DNA of 64,000 nt from an uncultured Flavobacteriaceae bacterium. Lineage in GTDB: Bacteria > Bacteroidota > Bacteroidia > Flavobacteriales > Flavobacteriaceae. The stretch lies in the NCBI GenBank assembly GCA_947500525.1, contig CANMSH010000007.1, positions 62,001 to 126,000 of the forward strand. The letters run 5' to 3'. Below the pieces are notes generated by a model. The model was not told the DNA's origin and did no database searches. It saw only the letters and a program-made list of their open reading frames with translations. A program made the translations under genes and the position numbers. Positions within the stretch are counted from its first letter, which is position 1. The number at the start of each line of letters is the position of its first letter. This document shows, in pieces, positions 26,893 through 36,033 of the stretch.

Positions 26893-28128
26893 TTATAGTA
26901 AGTATTTTTTCGGATTCACAATACAACCTTCTAGAGCCGCTGCCGCTACAGTCGATGGTGCGCCGAGGTAAATATTAGAATTAGGATTACCCATTCTACC
27001 TCTAAAATTTCTATTTGCTGCAGAGATGACTACTTCGCCATCAGCTGGCACCCCTTGGTGCGTGCCTACACAAGGTCCACAACCAGAGGTTATCAATGAC
27101 GCTCCTGCTTCAATTAAAGTGCTCATACTTCCATTTTTCATAGCATCTAATAATACACTTTGTGAGGCAGGTGCAATGACCATGCGTACATCGGGATGTA
27201 TTTTTTTACCTTTTAATATTTCTGCAGCAATATTTAAATCTTCAAGACGTCCATTACAGCAAGTCCCAATAAAGGCGTAGTCTATTTTAGTACCTTCATA
27301 GATAGAAATATTATGCACATTGTCTGGGGATTCTGGAGCGCTTACTTGAGGTTCTAAATTAGAAACATCAAAATCAAAAACTTTTGTGTACTTAGCATCT
27401 TCATCTGGCATTATGGGTTCAAAATCATATGCTAATTCTAAACCTTTGGGATGTACGATTCCCGTTTTAGCTCCCATTTCTGACGACATATTTGCAATAG
27501 TCATACGACTCGCTAAACTTAAAGTTTCAAATGCTTCACCTGTAAATTCGATGGCTTGATAGGTAGCTCCAGAAACTGTTACTTTTCCTACTAAAAAAAG
27601 AATTAAATCTTTTGCTGTAACACCTTCTTTTAATTTACCAGAGCAATTTATTTTTATAGTTTGAGGTACTTTTAGCCATATTTTACCGGTCATCATAGTT
27701 GCAGCAAGATCTGTCGAGCCAACACCGCAAGCGAAAGCATTCAATGCACCATAGGTAGGAGTATGAGAATCGGCACCGATAAAGATATTACCAGGTTTTA
27801 CATAGTGGTTCTCAACCATTACTTGATGACAAATGCCTTCTCCAATTTCGAACAGTCGCATACCTTGTTCTTTCGCAAAATCGCGCATCATTTTATGTAA
27901 ATTGGCAATTCTTTCGTTAGGAGATGGTGCTGCATGATCAATAATCAAAGCACACTTGTCAGGGTTAAAAACCTTTTTCCCGCCCATTTCTCGAAAAGCT
28001 TTTATGGTTAACGGTCCCGTAGTATCACTCGCCATAGCTCCATCTACATCGCTAATTACGAGTTCGCCCGCAAACACTTTTTTGCCGACATGATTTGATA
28101 TTATTTTTTCTGATATAGTTTGTCCCAT
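26893..28128 (-). CDS. LeuC-like hydratase large subunit (4Fe-4S)
   Basis: 411 residues, the short aconitase-family large subunit. Fe-S ligands C290 (GTCCNGR), C350 and C353 (SGCGPC). The usual GxCTNGR has Thr after the ligand; here an additional cysteine C291 replaces it. GADSHTPTYGALNAFACGVGSTD near 119 is well kept. Length fits the heterodimeric hydratases (about 420), which include archaeal isopropylmalate isomerase and dimethylmaleate hydratase. It shares one base with the stop of the lyase gene upstream (TAATG). Likely step: hydration of an alkylated maleate to a malate. Confidence 0.9.
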   Translation of the reverse strand: MGQTISEKIISNHVGKKVFAGELVISDVDGAMASDTTGPLTIKAFREMGGKKVFNPDKCALIIDHAAPSPNERIANLHKMMRDFAKEQGMRLFEIGEGICHQVMVENHYVKPGNIFIGADSHTPTYGALNAFACGVGSTDLAATMMTGKIWLKVPQTIKINCSGKLKEGVTAKDLILFLVGKVTVSGATYQAIEFTGEAFETLSLASRMTIANMSSEMGAKTGIVHPKGLELAYDFEPIMPDEDAKYTKVFDFDVSNLEPQVSAPESPDNVHNISIYEGTKIDYAFIGTCCNGRLEDLNIAAEILKGKKIHPDVRMVIAPASQSVLLDAMKNGSMSTLIEAGASLITSGCGPCVGTHQGVPADGEVVISAANRNFRGRMGNPNSNIYLGAPSTVAAAALEGCIVNPKKYLL

Positions 28129-29039
28129 TAGACTATTTTGATGTCTTTCTTATCTAATAATTGATATAATTGACCTGGTAAGGTAGTATCCATTGTTTGT
28201 TCTAGTTCTCTACTAATAGATGCAATTTTATGAACGTCTATTCCTGTTTCATATCCCATTTGATGAATCATATGGGCACTATCTTCGGTAGCTATGTTAC
28301 CAGTGGCACTCTTAATGAAAGGGCAACCTCCTAAACCTCCAAACGCCGTATCGAATATTTGTACACCAGCATTAATGGCGGCGTACAAGTTTGCATAGCC
28401 TTTATTTTCGGTGTTGTGAAGATGCAAAACGACTGGAATATCTCCAGCTCTTTCCACCACTTTATACATAAGTTCCCCTAATTGTTTTGGATTACCCATC
28501 CCTGTAGAATCGGCCAATGCCAATTCGTCAATGCCAGTATCTAAATGATGATTGACCATATCTAAAACATGATTTTCATCAATATGACCTTCATAACGAC
28601 AGCCAAAAGCACATTGAATTCCGCCTCTTACAAGAATATCATGAGATTTAGAATGCCTCACCATTTCTTTGAAGGTGTTTTTTGCTTCTGCTAAAGAAAG
28701 TCTCGCATTTTTTTTACTATGTGTATCACTCGCCGAAATTGAACAAGCAAGATGATTCAGCCCGGCATCAATTCCTCTTTCAACACCTTTTAAATTCAAT
28801 ACCAAACCACTGTAAATGACTCCAGGTTTTTTGGTGAGTTGTTCACAAACGGCTTCAGCATCTGCCATTTGAGGCACAAGTTTAGGATGCACAAAAGACG
28901 CAACTTGTATTCTAGTTAGACCAGCCTCTACTAACTTTTCAATATAAGCTAATTTCTTCGACGTCGGTATGACCTGAGATAGGGTTTGAAAACCGTCTCT
29001 AAGTCCTTGCTCTTCTAAGATAATACGTTTGGTATTCAT
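28128..29039 (-). CDS. HMG-CoA lyase-like carbon-carbon lyase
   Basis: 303 residues from the ATG at 29039; an in-frame TTG at 29057 lies within the operator palindrome and is less likely. TIM-barrel lyase motifs: EEQGLRDGFQ at 9-18, the HMGL signature GGLGGCPF with its catalytic Cys near 252, GNIATED, and metal-ligand HLHNTENKG. Cleaves a 3-hydroxyacyl-CoA by retro-Claisen reaction. As first gene of the operon with a hydratase and CoA transferase, it may split a branched malyl- or citramalyl-type CoA ester. The true substrate could differ from HMG-CoA. Confidence 0.88.
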   Translation of the reverse strand: MNTKRIILEEQGLRDGFQTLSQVIPTSKKLAYIEKLVEAGLTRIQVASFVHPKLVPQMADAEAVCEQLTKKPGVIYSGLVLNLKGVERGIDAGLNHLACSISASDTHSKKNARLSLAEAKNTFKEMVRHSKSHDILVRGGIQCAFGCRYEGHIDENHVLDMVNHHLDTGIDELALADSTGMGNPKQLGELMYKVVERAGDIPVVLHLHNTENKGYANLYAAINAGVQIFDTAFGGLGGCPFIKSATGNIATEDSAHMIHQMGYETGIDVHKIASISRELEQTMDTTLPGQLYQLLDKKDIKIV

Positions 29040-29050
29040 ATATAACAAAG

Positions 29051-29089
29051 ATAACAAAATTAGTTAACTATGTTAACTAATTTTGTTAT
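29051..29089. promoter_or_regulatory. Extended palindromic operator/divergent promoter, box B
   Basis: Perfect inverted repeat with 18-base arms (ATAACAAAATTAGTTAAC and its reverse complement) around a 3-base spacer TAT. Each side ends in TAATTTTG, which matches the Bacteroidota -7 consensus TAnnTTTG, so the same element could serve both the minus-strand operon from 29039 and the aldehyde dehydrogenase gene at 29164. It is the longest of the six boxes. Confidence 0.72.
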
Positions 29090-29163
29090 ATCTTTACTAA
29101 CGAAGTTAAATTTTATGTTAAAGTGGACTTCGCGATACTATTTTAATCCGCAAAAAAGAAATT

Positions 29164-30579
29164 ATGAAGATACGTAACCCCTTTTCAGGAGCTTATGATT
29201 ACGAATTAATGGAAGATTCTTCTCAAGACATACTAGAAAAAACGAAAAACATTCGGGCGGCTCAACGAGAATGGAAATTGCGTAGTATTGAAGACAGAGT
29301 AGCAATTCTAAAGAAGTGGATTATAAGTTTTACAGAATTTCAATCTGAAATAACAGATCAATTAGCCATTGACACTGCAAGAAAAAGAATCGCTAAGGTA
29401 GAAGCAGGAGGTATTATTGGTTTAATGCAAGCCTGGTCTTATAGGGCACCACAGTTATACAATCCTCCACCCCATAGAGCTTCAGCTTCGGCAAATACCG
29501 TACAAATTGGTCAGCAATGGGTGCCATATGACGTGGTTGGAGTTATCAGTCCTTGGAATTTCCCTTTACTTTTAGCATTAATAGATACGATTCCTGCATT
29601 ATTAGCGGGCTGTGGTGTATTACTAAAGCCTAGTGAAGTTACACCTAGATTTATGGATGGTCTTGAGAAGAGTATCAATGCCGTGCCTGAGTTATCGCGT
29701 GTACTTAAATTGGTTAGAGGAGGAGCAGAGGCTGGGAAGGCCGTCGTGAACAATTCAGATGCTATTTGTTTTACGGGAAGTGTTCCTACAGGAAAAAAAA
29801 TAGGTGCTGTGTGTGCCGAAAGATTCATACCAGCTTTTTTAGAACTAGGAGGGAAAGATCCAGCAATAGTATTGAAAGATGCAGATTTAGAGGTGGCGAC
29901 CGATGCAGTTCTAAGAAGTGCCGTTGGAGCGACGGGCCAAGCATGTCAATCGTTAGAACGTATTTATGTAGATCATTCGCTATATGAAGATTTCGTGCAG
30001 TTAATTACTGAAAAGGCCATTAAAGTAACTTTGACAACTGATGGTCATACCGGACAAATGGGACCATTGATTTTCGAACAACAGGCCGAAAAAATTCAGG
30101 AACAAATTGATGATGCATTGGCTAAAGGAGCGAAAGTACTTACAGGAGGTCAAGTAAAAACGATTAATGGAGGACTCTGGTGCGAACCTACAATTTTGAT
30201 TAATGTAGATCATACAATGAAAGTTATGACCGAAGAAACATTTGGACCTTTAGTTCCGATTATGGCTTTTTCAAATGAAGAGCAAGCGTTAGATTTAGCA
30301 AACGATAGTATTTACGGTTTATCAGCTTCGGTATTTTCTCAAGATATAGAGAAAGCTATTACCATAGGTTCTCAAATTGAAGCCGGTGCTATAAGTATTA
30401 ACGATGGAAGTCTAACGAACAAAGTGTATGATGCCGAGAAAAACTCTTTCAAAGATTCGGGAATCAATGGTTCAAGAATGGGTGATGCCGGATTTTTAAG
30501 GTTTTTTAGAAAAAAAGCACTATTAATTCAAACGGCGCATCCAGAAACAATGGCAAATTTTGAAGAAACACCGTCCTAA
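29164..30579 (+). CDS. NAD(P)-dependent aldehyde dehydrogenase
   Basis: 471 residues, ALDH superfamily. PWNFPLLLALIDTIPALLAG near 131, FTGSVPTGKKIG near 202, the catalytic Glu in FLELGGKDPA near 228 and the catalytic Cys in GATGQACQSLERIYVD near 262. It oxidises an aldehyde, possibly from amine oxidation or C-C cleavage, to the acid. Box B lies about 75 bases upstream. The next gene begins near its 3' end. Substrate not predictable. Confidence 0.9.
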   Translation: MKIRNPFSGAYDYELMEDSSQDILEKTKNIRAAQREWKLRSIEDRVAILKKWIISFTEFQSEITDQLAIDTARKRIAKVEAGGIIGLMQAWSYRAPQLYNPPPHRASASANTVQIGQQWVPYDVVGVISPWNFPLLLALIDTIPALLAGCGVLLKPSEVTPRFMDGLEKSINAVPELSRVLKLVRGGAEAGKAVVNNSDAICFTGSVPTGKKIGAVCAERFIPAFLELGGKDPAIVLKDADLEVATDAVLRSAVGATGQACQSLERIYVDHSLYEDFVQLITEKAIKVTLTTDGHTGQMGPLIFEQQAEKIQEQIDDALAKGAKVLTGGQVKTINGGLWCEPTILINVDHTMKVMTEETFGPLVPIMAFSNEEQALDLANDSIYGLSASVFSQDIEKAITIGSQIEAGAISINDGSLTNKVYDAEKNSFKDSGINGSRMGDAGFLRFFRKKALLIQTAHPETMANFEETPS

Positions 30580-30595
30580 CAGAAAGAATGAAGGT

Positions 30596-32272
30596 GTGAG
30601 AAAAATAGTTAAAATAACAGCGTGCTTTTTCTGGATTACATTTCTTAGTTCTTGCGAACCTAATACTTTCAAGATAGACAAATATTATCCTATCGCCGAT
30701 AAAAACGAATGGCGTTATGGAGCTCCCGAAGGTTGGAAAGATGGCGATTATATTTCAAAAATTGAAGAGGTAAATGACGATTTCGCTTTTCTCTTTGAAG
30801 CCAATGGTAACGAACTTGTAAAAGATAAGTTCACATTTGATAAAAACACTAGAACGTTTTTACATTATGATGCCACGAAAGCTGCGAAATTGCTGACGGT
30901 AAATAAAAAAGGAATTCAATATCATGGAGATACGTTTTCAAGTGATAGTAGTGTCGCCGTTTTCGATAAACCTATAGAATGGTTTAATAGTGAAGAATAT
31001 GTAGGATCGACTTTGAAAGTTAAAAGAAACTACACTCGTTTTTATAGAGATGGAACAAGTCGAAAAGGAGTTTTTACTTTAGAACAGAAAATTGAGAAGA
31101 AAGAAGATGTCAATACGACCATTGCAAATTTTAAAGATTGCCTCAGGATAGCGTTTAATACGTATTGGGACTTAGGCGATGGTATGGAGGCGAAGTCAAT
31201 TAATGTATATCATCATGCGAGAAATATTGGGGTAGTAAAGGCGTCAGCACGTTTTATAATTACTAAAAATGGTATAGAAATTATCAATCGGCTGGTAGAA
31301 CCAAAATTAAAGTCCTATCAGGTAAACAATAGTATTGGTTCTTCGAAAAACTTGTCTGGTAATGTCTCTTTACCAAATATGGAGCGAATTAAAATGGCCA
31401 CAGTCGTTTCTCAAGATATAAAATCCACGATCACCTTATATAGAAATTGGCTAAAGTATAACTTAGTGGAAGAAGGGATACTTGATAGTGTTATTACTAA
31501 AAGTTGGGGTACGCCTAAAATGTTAGGGAAGCCCTATGCTTTGTTGCAGTCAAAAAGTGGCGACGATGTTTATTTAAGAGTGGTTCAAGGAACGGTTCCC
31601 GAAAATTATAAAGCGATGACTACTTTTGGATGGAATGCAATTGAAATTATTGTTGACAACCCAGATAGTGTTTATACTAGTTTAGCTAATAGTGCATTCG
31701 TTCATTTAGATGGCCCTTCGAATTTAGGAGATGAATTATCTACAATTCGTGCTGTTCAGTTTAAAGGACCATCAGAAGAAGTTTTTTATTTTACAACCGA
31801 CACAGGTGATAGATCAAAATCAACTTTATTGACACCTCGAGTGGCTATTGATCGACCATTTATTATGGTTGTTGCAGGGCCGAATGCCCGTACTTTGACT
31901 GATTTTTATAAAAGCACTTTTGGAACCAATGAAGCTTTTTATATTAAAACACCTATAAGTTTGGTAGCTTCGGCACAAGACATGCCAACTGATTACAAGT
32001 TTAATCTTGGTCTGGTAAGGTTAGGTGCGTTTAGTAATTCGATTGAAATTGATGGTTATTCTGAAAATGCTACTAAAAGATATGTGGCAGAAGGTGAATT
32101 ACCGCCAGGTGTATCTATTGCCACATTTACCGTAAAGAATCTTGATTTGATTGACTCTAAACTATTTGTATCTGTTCCCACGAAACATTCGGGGATAGCC
32201 TATAAAGGTAATAGAACTGGTACAATTATTGGCCCTGCCGGCGAGATGATAGAATTAATTGAAGAGAAATAG
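30596..32272 (+). CDS. Lipoprotein with N-terminal beta domain fused to VOC domains
   Basis: About 558 residues from the GTG at 30596. A longer TTG start at 30560 would overlap the aldehyde dehydrogenase and put a basic tail before the signal peptide, so the GTG is preferred. Lipobox LSSC (C20). N-terminal part about 21-230 is a beta-rich domain with YYPIADKNEWRYG and FKDCLRIAF. From about 260 two VOC-like repeats follow (MATVVSQDIKSTITLYRNWL; PFIMVVAGPNARTLTDFYKSTFG), ending GPAGEMIELIEE. A membrane-anchored VOC fusion is unusual. It is probably co-transcribed with the aldehyde dehydrogenase. Confidence 0.72.
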   Translation: MRKIVKITACFFWITFLSSCEPNTFKIDKYYPIADKNEWRYGAPEGWKDGDYISKIEEVNDDFAFLFEANGNELVKDKFTFDKNTRTFLHYDATKAAKLLTVNKKGIQYHGDTFSSDSSVAVFDKPIEWFNSEEYVGSTLKVKRNYTRFYRDGTSRKGVFTLEQKIEKKEDVNTTIANFKDCLRIAFNTYWDLGDGMEAKSINVYHHARNIGVVKASARFIITKNGIEIINRLVEPKLKSYQVNNSIGSSKNLSGNVSLPNMERIKMATVVSQDIKSTITLYRNWLKYNLVEEGILDSVITKSWGTPKMLGKPYALLQSKSGDDVYLRVVQGTVPENYKAMTTFGWNAIEIIVDNPDSVYTSLANSAFVHLDGPSNLGDELSTIRAVQFKGPSEEVFYFTTDTGDRSKSTLLTPRVAIDRPFIMVVAGPNARTLTDFYKSTFGTNEAFYIKTPISLVASAQDMPTDYKFNLGLVRLGAFSNSIEIDGYSENATKRYVAEGELPPGVSIATFTVKNLDLIDSKLFVSVPTKHSGIAYKGNRTGTIIGPAGEMIELIEEK

Positions 32273-32316
32273 TTTGCATTATCAAAGGCAAAAGCAACTA
32301 AGTTTAGAACTTAAAA

Positions 32317-32352
32317 AAGCCTCAATACCTTCCTAAGAAGGCATTGAGGCTT
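32317..32352. terminator. Bidirectional intrinsic terminator
   Basis: A hairpin with stem AAGCCTCAAT / ATTGAGGCTT, continued by CCTT/AAGG after one mismatch, around a short loop. It is preceded by an A-run on the plus strand, which gives a T-tract for the minus-strand transcript. It lies between convergent genes ending at 32272 and 32377. Confidence 0.8.
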
Positions 32353-32376
32353 AACCAAAATTAAACAAATATTTTC

Positions 32377-33282
32377 TTACTTGACTGGATTCATTTTCTT
32401 GAAATACGTCCAACTTGTTTCATTAGGAGAAGTGAATTCGGTAGGCGCATGTCGGTATTCAGGTTTGTTTGCCAGAACATATTCAGTTAGAACCTTTGGC
32501 ATTTTATCATAATCAGTTTCTAGCAATTTATAACCAGCACCTTGATATACCATATTCCCTTGGTGTTGCCCCATATTTAGCCAAGGTAACCAAGGCCCTA
32601 AACGAGTCCATGATATTGTACAATCGATACTATTTTTAGTAGGGTCATTTAGTTCCTTTTCTGAAAAGAAAAATTGAAATAACTCGGCTGCTTCATAAAG
32701 ATCAGATTGTGAATTTTTAGGATATTCTTTCATAGTTAATGGAGACGGGTAAGCCAAAAAGATATCAGCATTCATGCAAATCATATCATCTCCCAATTTG
32801 TTATAATTTAACCCCCATTTTCCGTATTTACCATCTAAAACTTGTTTTTGATTCACCGGTGAATTCCATACATGTAAAACATCTACAGTCTCTTTTGTGT
32901 AAGGATTTTCAAATGTTTCTAAAACTTCTCCAGTTTTTAAATCGGTGTAAAGTAGCACTTCATTTGTTAAAAGATCATAACTATAATCACCTGTTTTAAT
33001 TTGTCTGCCTATGTTGTACATCTGGAAACCCATTAAAGGTTTGTCTCGTTCTCCTTCAACAAAACCGTAAACCGTTCCGTTGGCATAAAAAATTACTTCT
33101 TCTCCATCTTTTAGAGAACCACGAACTTTTACAAATGCCGTTAGATTATCCTCAGCTTTGTCGAGATCTAGTTCTAAAGATGATGTCGTTTCTGATACAG
33201 ATTTTGAGTTTTCATCGGGGTGTTGTTGGCAAGAAACAAATAGAAGTGTAAGTACAATTAGAGAAATTATTTTTGTGTTCAT
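32377..33282 (-). CDS. DUF1838-family lipoprotein
   Basis: 301 residues. Lipobox FVSC (C18). Third DUF1838 member of the window: EEVIFYANGTVYGFVEGERDKPLMGFQMYNIG near 61, NPYTKETVDVLHVWN near 131, TISWTRLGPWLPWLNMG near 221, and NETSWTYFKK at the C-terminus, closely matching the protein at 812-1711. Flanked by terminators on both sides, so it is transcribed as a single gene, probably from its own promoter in 33283-33314. Function unknown; exported. Confidence 0.72.
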   Translation of the reverse strand: MNTKIISLIVLTLLFVSCQQHPDENSKSVSETTSSLELDLDKAEDNLTAFVKVRGSLKDGEEVIFYANGTVYGFVEGERDKPLMGFQMYNIGRQIKTGDYSYDLLTNEVLLYTDLKTGEVLETFENPYTKETVDVLHVWNSPVNQKQVLDGKYGKWGLNYNKLGDDMICMNADIFLAYPSPLTMKEYPKNSQSDLYEAAELFQFFFSEKELNDPTKNSIDCTISWTRLGPWLPWLNMGQHQGNMVYQGAGYKLLETDYDKMPKVLTEYVLANKPEYRHAPTEFTSPNETSWTYFKKMNPVK

Positions 33283-33314
33283 TTTTGAAAGTTTTGATTC
33301 ACTCTTTATAATGT

Positions 33315-33350
33315 AAAAAAGGATAGACTTTTAAAAACCTACCCTTTTTT
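33315..33350. terminator. Intrinsic terminator downstream of the TonB receptor gene
   Basis: Stem AAAAAAGGATAG / CTACCCTTTTTT with one mismatch and a 12-base loop. On the minus strand the hairpin is followed by a T-tract, so it ends the TonB-receptor transcript before the DUF1838 gene. Confidence 0.65.
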
Positions 33351-33378
33351 AACTAATTCAAATTCAATATATGTTTAT

Positions 33379-36033
33379 CTAAAATTGATAAGCCAATGTA
33401 ATTAATGTTCTTCTTGGGTTTTGTAAAACGGCAAAACCAAGTTGATCTGTGTAATTTCTATCAGCAATTTTTGCCTGAATTACTTCGTCCAATCCACCTC
33501 CAGTGAATAAATTCTGAGCCTTTTCACCATCAAAAATATTCTTAACTCTTACGCTTATCTTGAACTCATTTTCACCTACAGGGAATGCATAAAATCCACC
33601 GGCATTATAAATTGATAGACTTTGCTTGTCATAAATGTTAGCAGCATCATAATAGATTCCTGAGTACGTAAAACCACCAAAGTTAACCCCCCAAGTTTTA
33701 GCAACATATCCTAAGTTTAAGTTAAAGATGGTTTTGGGTTGTGCTCGTACTTGATTTCCGGCTAAATTTAAGGCCGTTTCTCCACCTTCAGTAACTAAGT
33801 TTAAATTTAACGGATTGTTGTTGTCATTAATGGCAGTCACTGTAGCACCCGCAAGTCCTTCAATAAAGTCATCATATTCAGACTGCTGTAATGTTACTCC
33901 AGCTCTTACCAAAAGACCTTTCAAGGCTTTCGGAGCATAAGCTAAAGCAATTTCACCTCCGGAAATGCTGTAAGAACCTGCCGGTCTTTCTTCAAATCCT
34001 CCTGTATCATTGTCAAATATCGTGGCGATACTATTATCAATAGAAGTGTTAAAATATGCTGCATCGATTGTTATGTCTCCAAGTCCAGCACGATAACCAA
34101 TTTCAAAATTTTGAACCAATTCGTTATCTAAAACCTCGTCATTCGTACTATCTACAGTTTGGAAAGTAAATGAACGATTAAAGTTAGCATATGCTGCTGA
34201 ATTTTCGCCAATTAGGTAGTTTGCACCTACTGAGAAAGAATAATCTTCTAGTTTCAATTCAAGATCTACTTCAGTAGCTGGATCCCAATCTATATCATTC
34301 TCACGGAATTTTTCAGGATCGTTGCTAATAAAACCTTTTTGCCAATCGTATCTCCATGCTACATTTATACTTAACTTTTCATTAAATACCATTTCATCAC
34401 CAATAAAGATACCTGTTGCAGTTTCTTCTCTATGAGAAGAAGTATTAGATAAATAAACTGTTGGAGGTAACGTTACAGGAAATGCAAAAGAACCTGTGCT
34501 TAATCCAAATAAGGGTGTGAATGTTGGACGTGTACTTACATCCGAACCATAAAAATAGTTAAATCCTAAACGATCTCTATCTGCTTTACTGTAATACAAA
34601 CCAGCAGTAAGGTTATGCTCAGAGTTCGCTCCTTTAATTACTTTTTGAATTCTACTTTCAGTTAAAAGCTCCCGATTTTGATTGAATGCATTTGCATTTA
34701 ATCTTTGAATTGTTGAAGAAGCTTCAAATATGGTAGTAAGTCCTAATTCATTAATATCTTGTAAAAAGAAGTCATTAAATTTAACTTTCCCATTAAAATA
34801 CCAGTCGCTACCTAAATGAAAAGTTGCATCTACACCTACATTTGCCCCTTTTGCTTTTTCTACACTTTCAGCTGGGTTCCATCTAAAAGGAGTTCCAGTG
34901 TCAGCATCAACAGCCGGAGCTGTATTAAAGAAAGCTGTTCTCACTCCTAACTCAGTAAGACCACTTGCCACAGGATCGTTGTAAAATGTATTATTTGTGC
35001 CCCAACCATCGGCAATACGATCGTTTTCTAAGTCCCAAACACCATCAACAACATTCTGAAATTCATTATTAAAGGTTCCTGCGTAAAATCTAAGTTTACT
35101 TTTATCAGAAATTAACCAATCTAAATTACCTCTCAATTGAAAACCTTTATCTCTATTTGCTTGTTCTTTGTTACCGGCGTCATTAAGAACATATCCACCA
35201 ATATTGTAACGCACTTTATCACTTATCGGTCCATTAAAATTTAGGTCAGCTCGGTAATTAAAAGCGTCAGAAAATTTATGATCACTATCAGAAGTGTTAT
35301 TATAGTTTGTCAAAGAGAATGAGCCTTTGTGCTCTGTGCCCCCAGTACGAGAAATAATATTGATCGCACCAGCCGCAGAAGATCGTCCAAACAATGTTGC
35401 CGCAGCACCTCTAACAACCTCAATTCGTTCTACGTTAGGATCGAAACCAAAAAATTCTTGCGTGCTTCCTGATTGATTTGCAATACCAGAAACGGGCATA
35501 CCATCTATTAACGTTGTCAAGAAATTCCCTCCAGGAAATCCACGAATATTAAAACCACCTTTTCTACCTTGAGATTCGTCGGTAGTAATACCTGGTGTAT
35601 TTTGAATTGCTTCCGAGAAAGTTTCGGGTCTTATTGTTTCTAATTCTTGTGCTCCAACACTATTAATAGAGGTCGTTGCTTGTAATTTCCTAATTGGTTT
35701 ACGCGATGAAGAGACAACAACCTCGTCTAGCAAGCCTGTTTCTTCCATTTGAACGTTAATCGTGGTACTACTACCAACCGTAATTTGTTGACTTGAGTAT
35801 CCAATAAATGAAAAGATGAGTACGTCTCCTTCTTTAGCTTGAATAGAATACATACCATCTCCGTCGGCAGTTACTCCCGTAGAAGTACCTTTTACTTGAA
35901 CGGTTGCTCCAAATAAAGCTTCACCTGTTTCATCTGTAATTTTTCCTGTAATTGTACTCTGAGCGAAAATTGCTGTTGTAAACAATAAAAATCCTAGAGT
36001 ACACATTAACTGAGTAAGGGTTTTTAGTTTCAT
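33379..36033 (-). CDS. TonB-dependent outer-membrane receptor
   Basis: 884 residues. Signal peptide (ends IFAQ at 25), a carboxypeptidase-regulatory-like domain about 26-105 (ITGKITDETGEALFGATVQVKGTS), TonB-box region LDEVVVSSSRK, plug domain about 120-230 (NTPGITTDES, FNIRGFPGGNFL, ERIEVVRGAAATLFG), and a beta barrel to the C-terminal LAYQF. The plug resembles siderophore/FecA-type receptors. There is no SusD gene beside it, so this is not a glycan-type SusCD pair. It is the only outer-membrane importer in the window and could bring in the pathway substrate, for instance a tetrapyrrole (inference). Confidence 0.92.
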   Translation of the reverse strand: MKLKTLTQLMCTLGFLLFTTAIFAQSTITGKITDETGEALFGATVQVKGTSTGVTADGDGMYSIQAKEGDVLIFSFIGYSSQQITVGSSTTINVQMEETGLLDEVVVSSSRKPIRKLQATTSINSVGAQELETIRPETFSEAIQNTPGITTDESQGRKGGFNIRGFPGGNFLTTLIDGMPVSGIANQSGSTQEFFGFDPNVERIEVVRGAAATLFGRSSAAGAINIISRTGGTEHKGSFSLTNYNNTSDSDHKFSDAFNYRADLNFNGPISDKVRYNIGGYVLNDAGNKEQANRDKGFQLRGNLDWLISDKSKLRFYAGTFNNEFQNVVDGVWDLENDRIADGWGTNNTFYNDPVASGLTELGVRTAFFNTAPAVDADTGTPFRWNPAESVEKAKGANVGVDATFHLGSDWYFNGKVKFNDFFLQDINELGLTTIFEASSTIQRLNANAFNQNRELLTESRIQKVIKGANSEHNLTAGLYYSKADRDRLGFNYFYGSDVSTRPTFTPLFGLSTGSFAFPVTLPPTVYLSNTSSHREETATGIFIGDEMVFNEKLSINVAWRYDWQKGFISNDPEKFRENDIDWDPATEVDLELKLEDYSFSVGANYLIGENSAAYANFNRSFTFQTVDSTNDEVLDNELVQNFEIGYRAGLGDITIDAAYFNTSIDNSIATIFDNDTGGFEERPAGSYSISGGEIALAYAPKALKGLLVRAGVTLQQSEYDDFIEGLAGATVTAINDNNNPLNLNLVTEGGETALNLAGNQVRAQPKTIFNLNLGYVAKTWGVNFGGFTYSGIYYDAANIYDKQSLSIYNAGGFYAFPVGENEFKISVRVKNIFDGEKAQNLFTGGGLDEVIQAKIADRNYTDQLGFAVLQNPRRTLITLAYQF

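Noticed and set aside
26388..28128. Leucine biosynthesis genes leuC and leuD
   Set aside because: No leuA or leuB is near, there are two divergent LeuCD sets, and the neighbours are imidases, amidase, CoA transferase and lyase, so a catabolic hydratase fits better.
30560..30595. TTG start for the VOC-fusion lipoprotein
   Set aside because: It would place a basic tail before the signal peptide and overlap the aldehyde dehydrogenase; the GTG at 30596 gives a normal lipoprotein signal.
21661..36033. Polysaccharide utilisation locus (polysaccharide deacetylase-like genes plus TonB receptor)
   Set aside because: The deacetylase-like proteins have PuuE-branch motifs, there is no SusD, no glycoside hydrolase or polysaccharide lyase, and no sulfatase.
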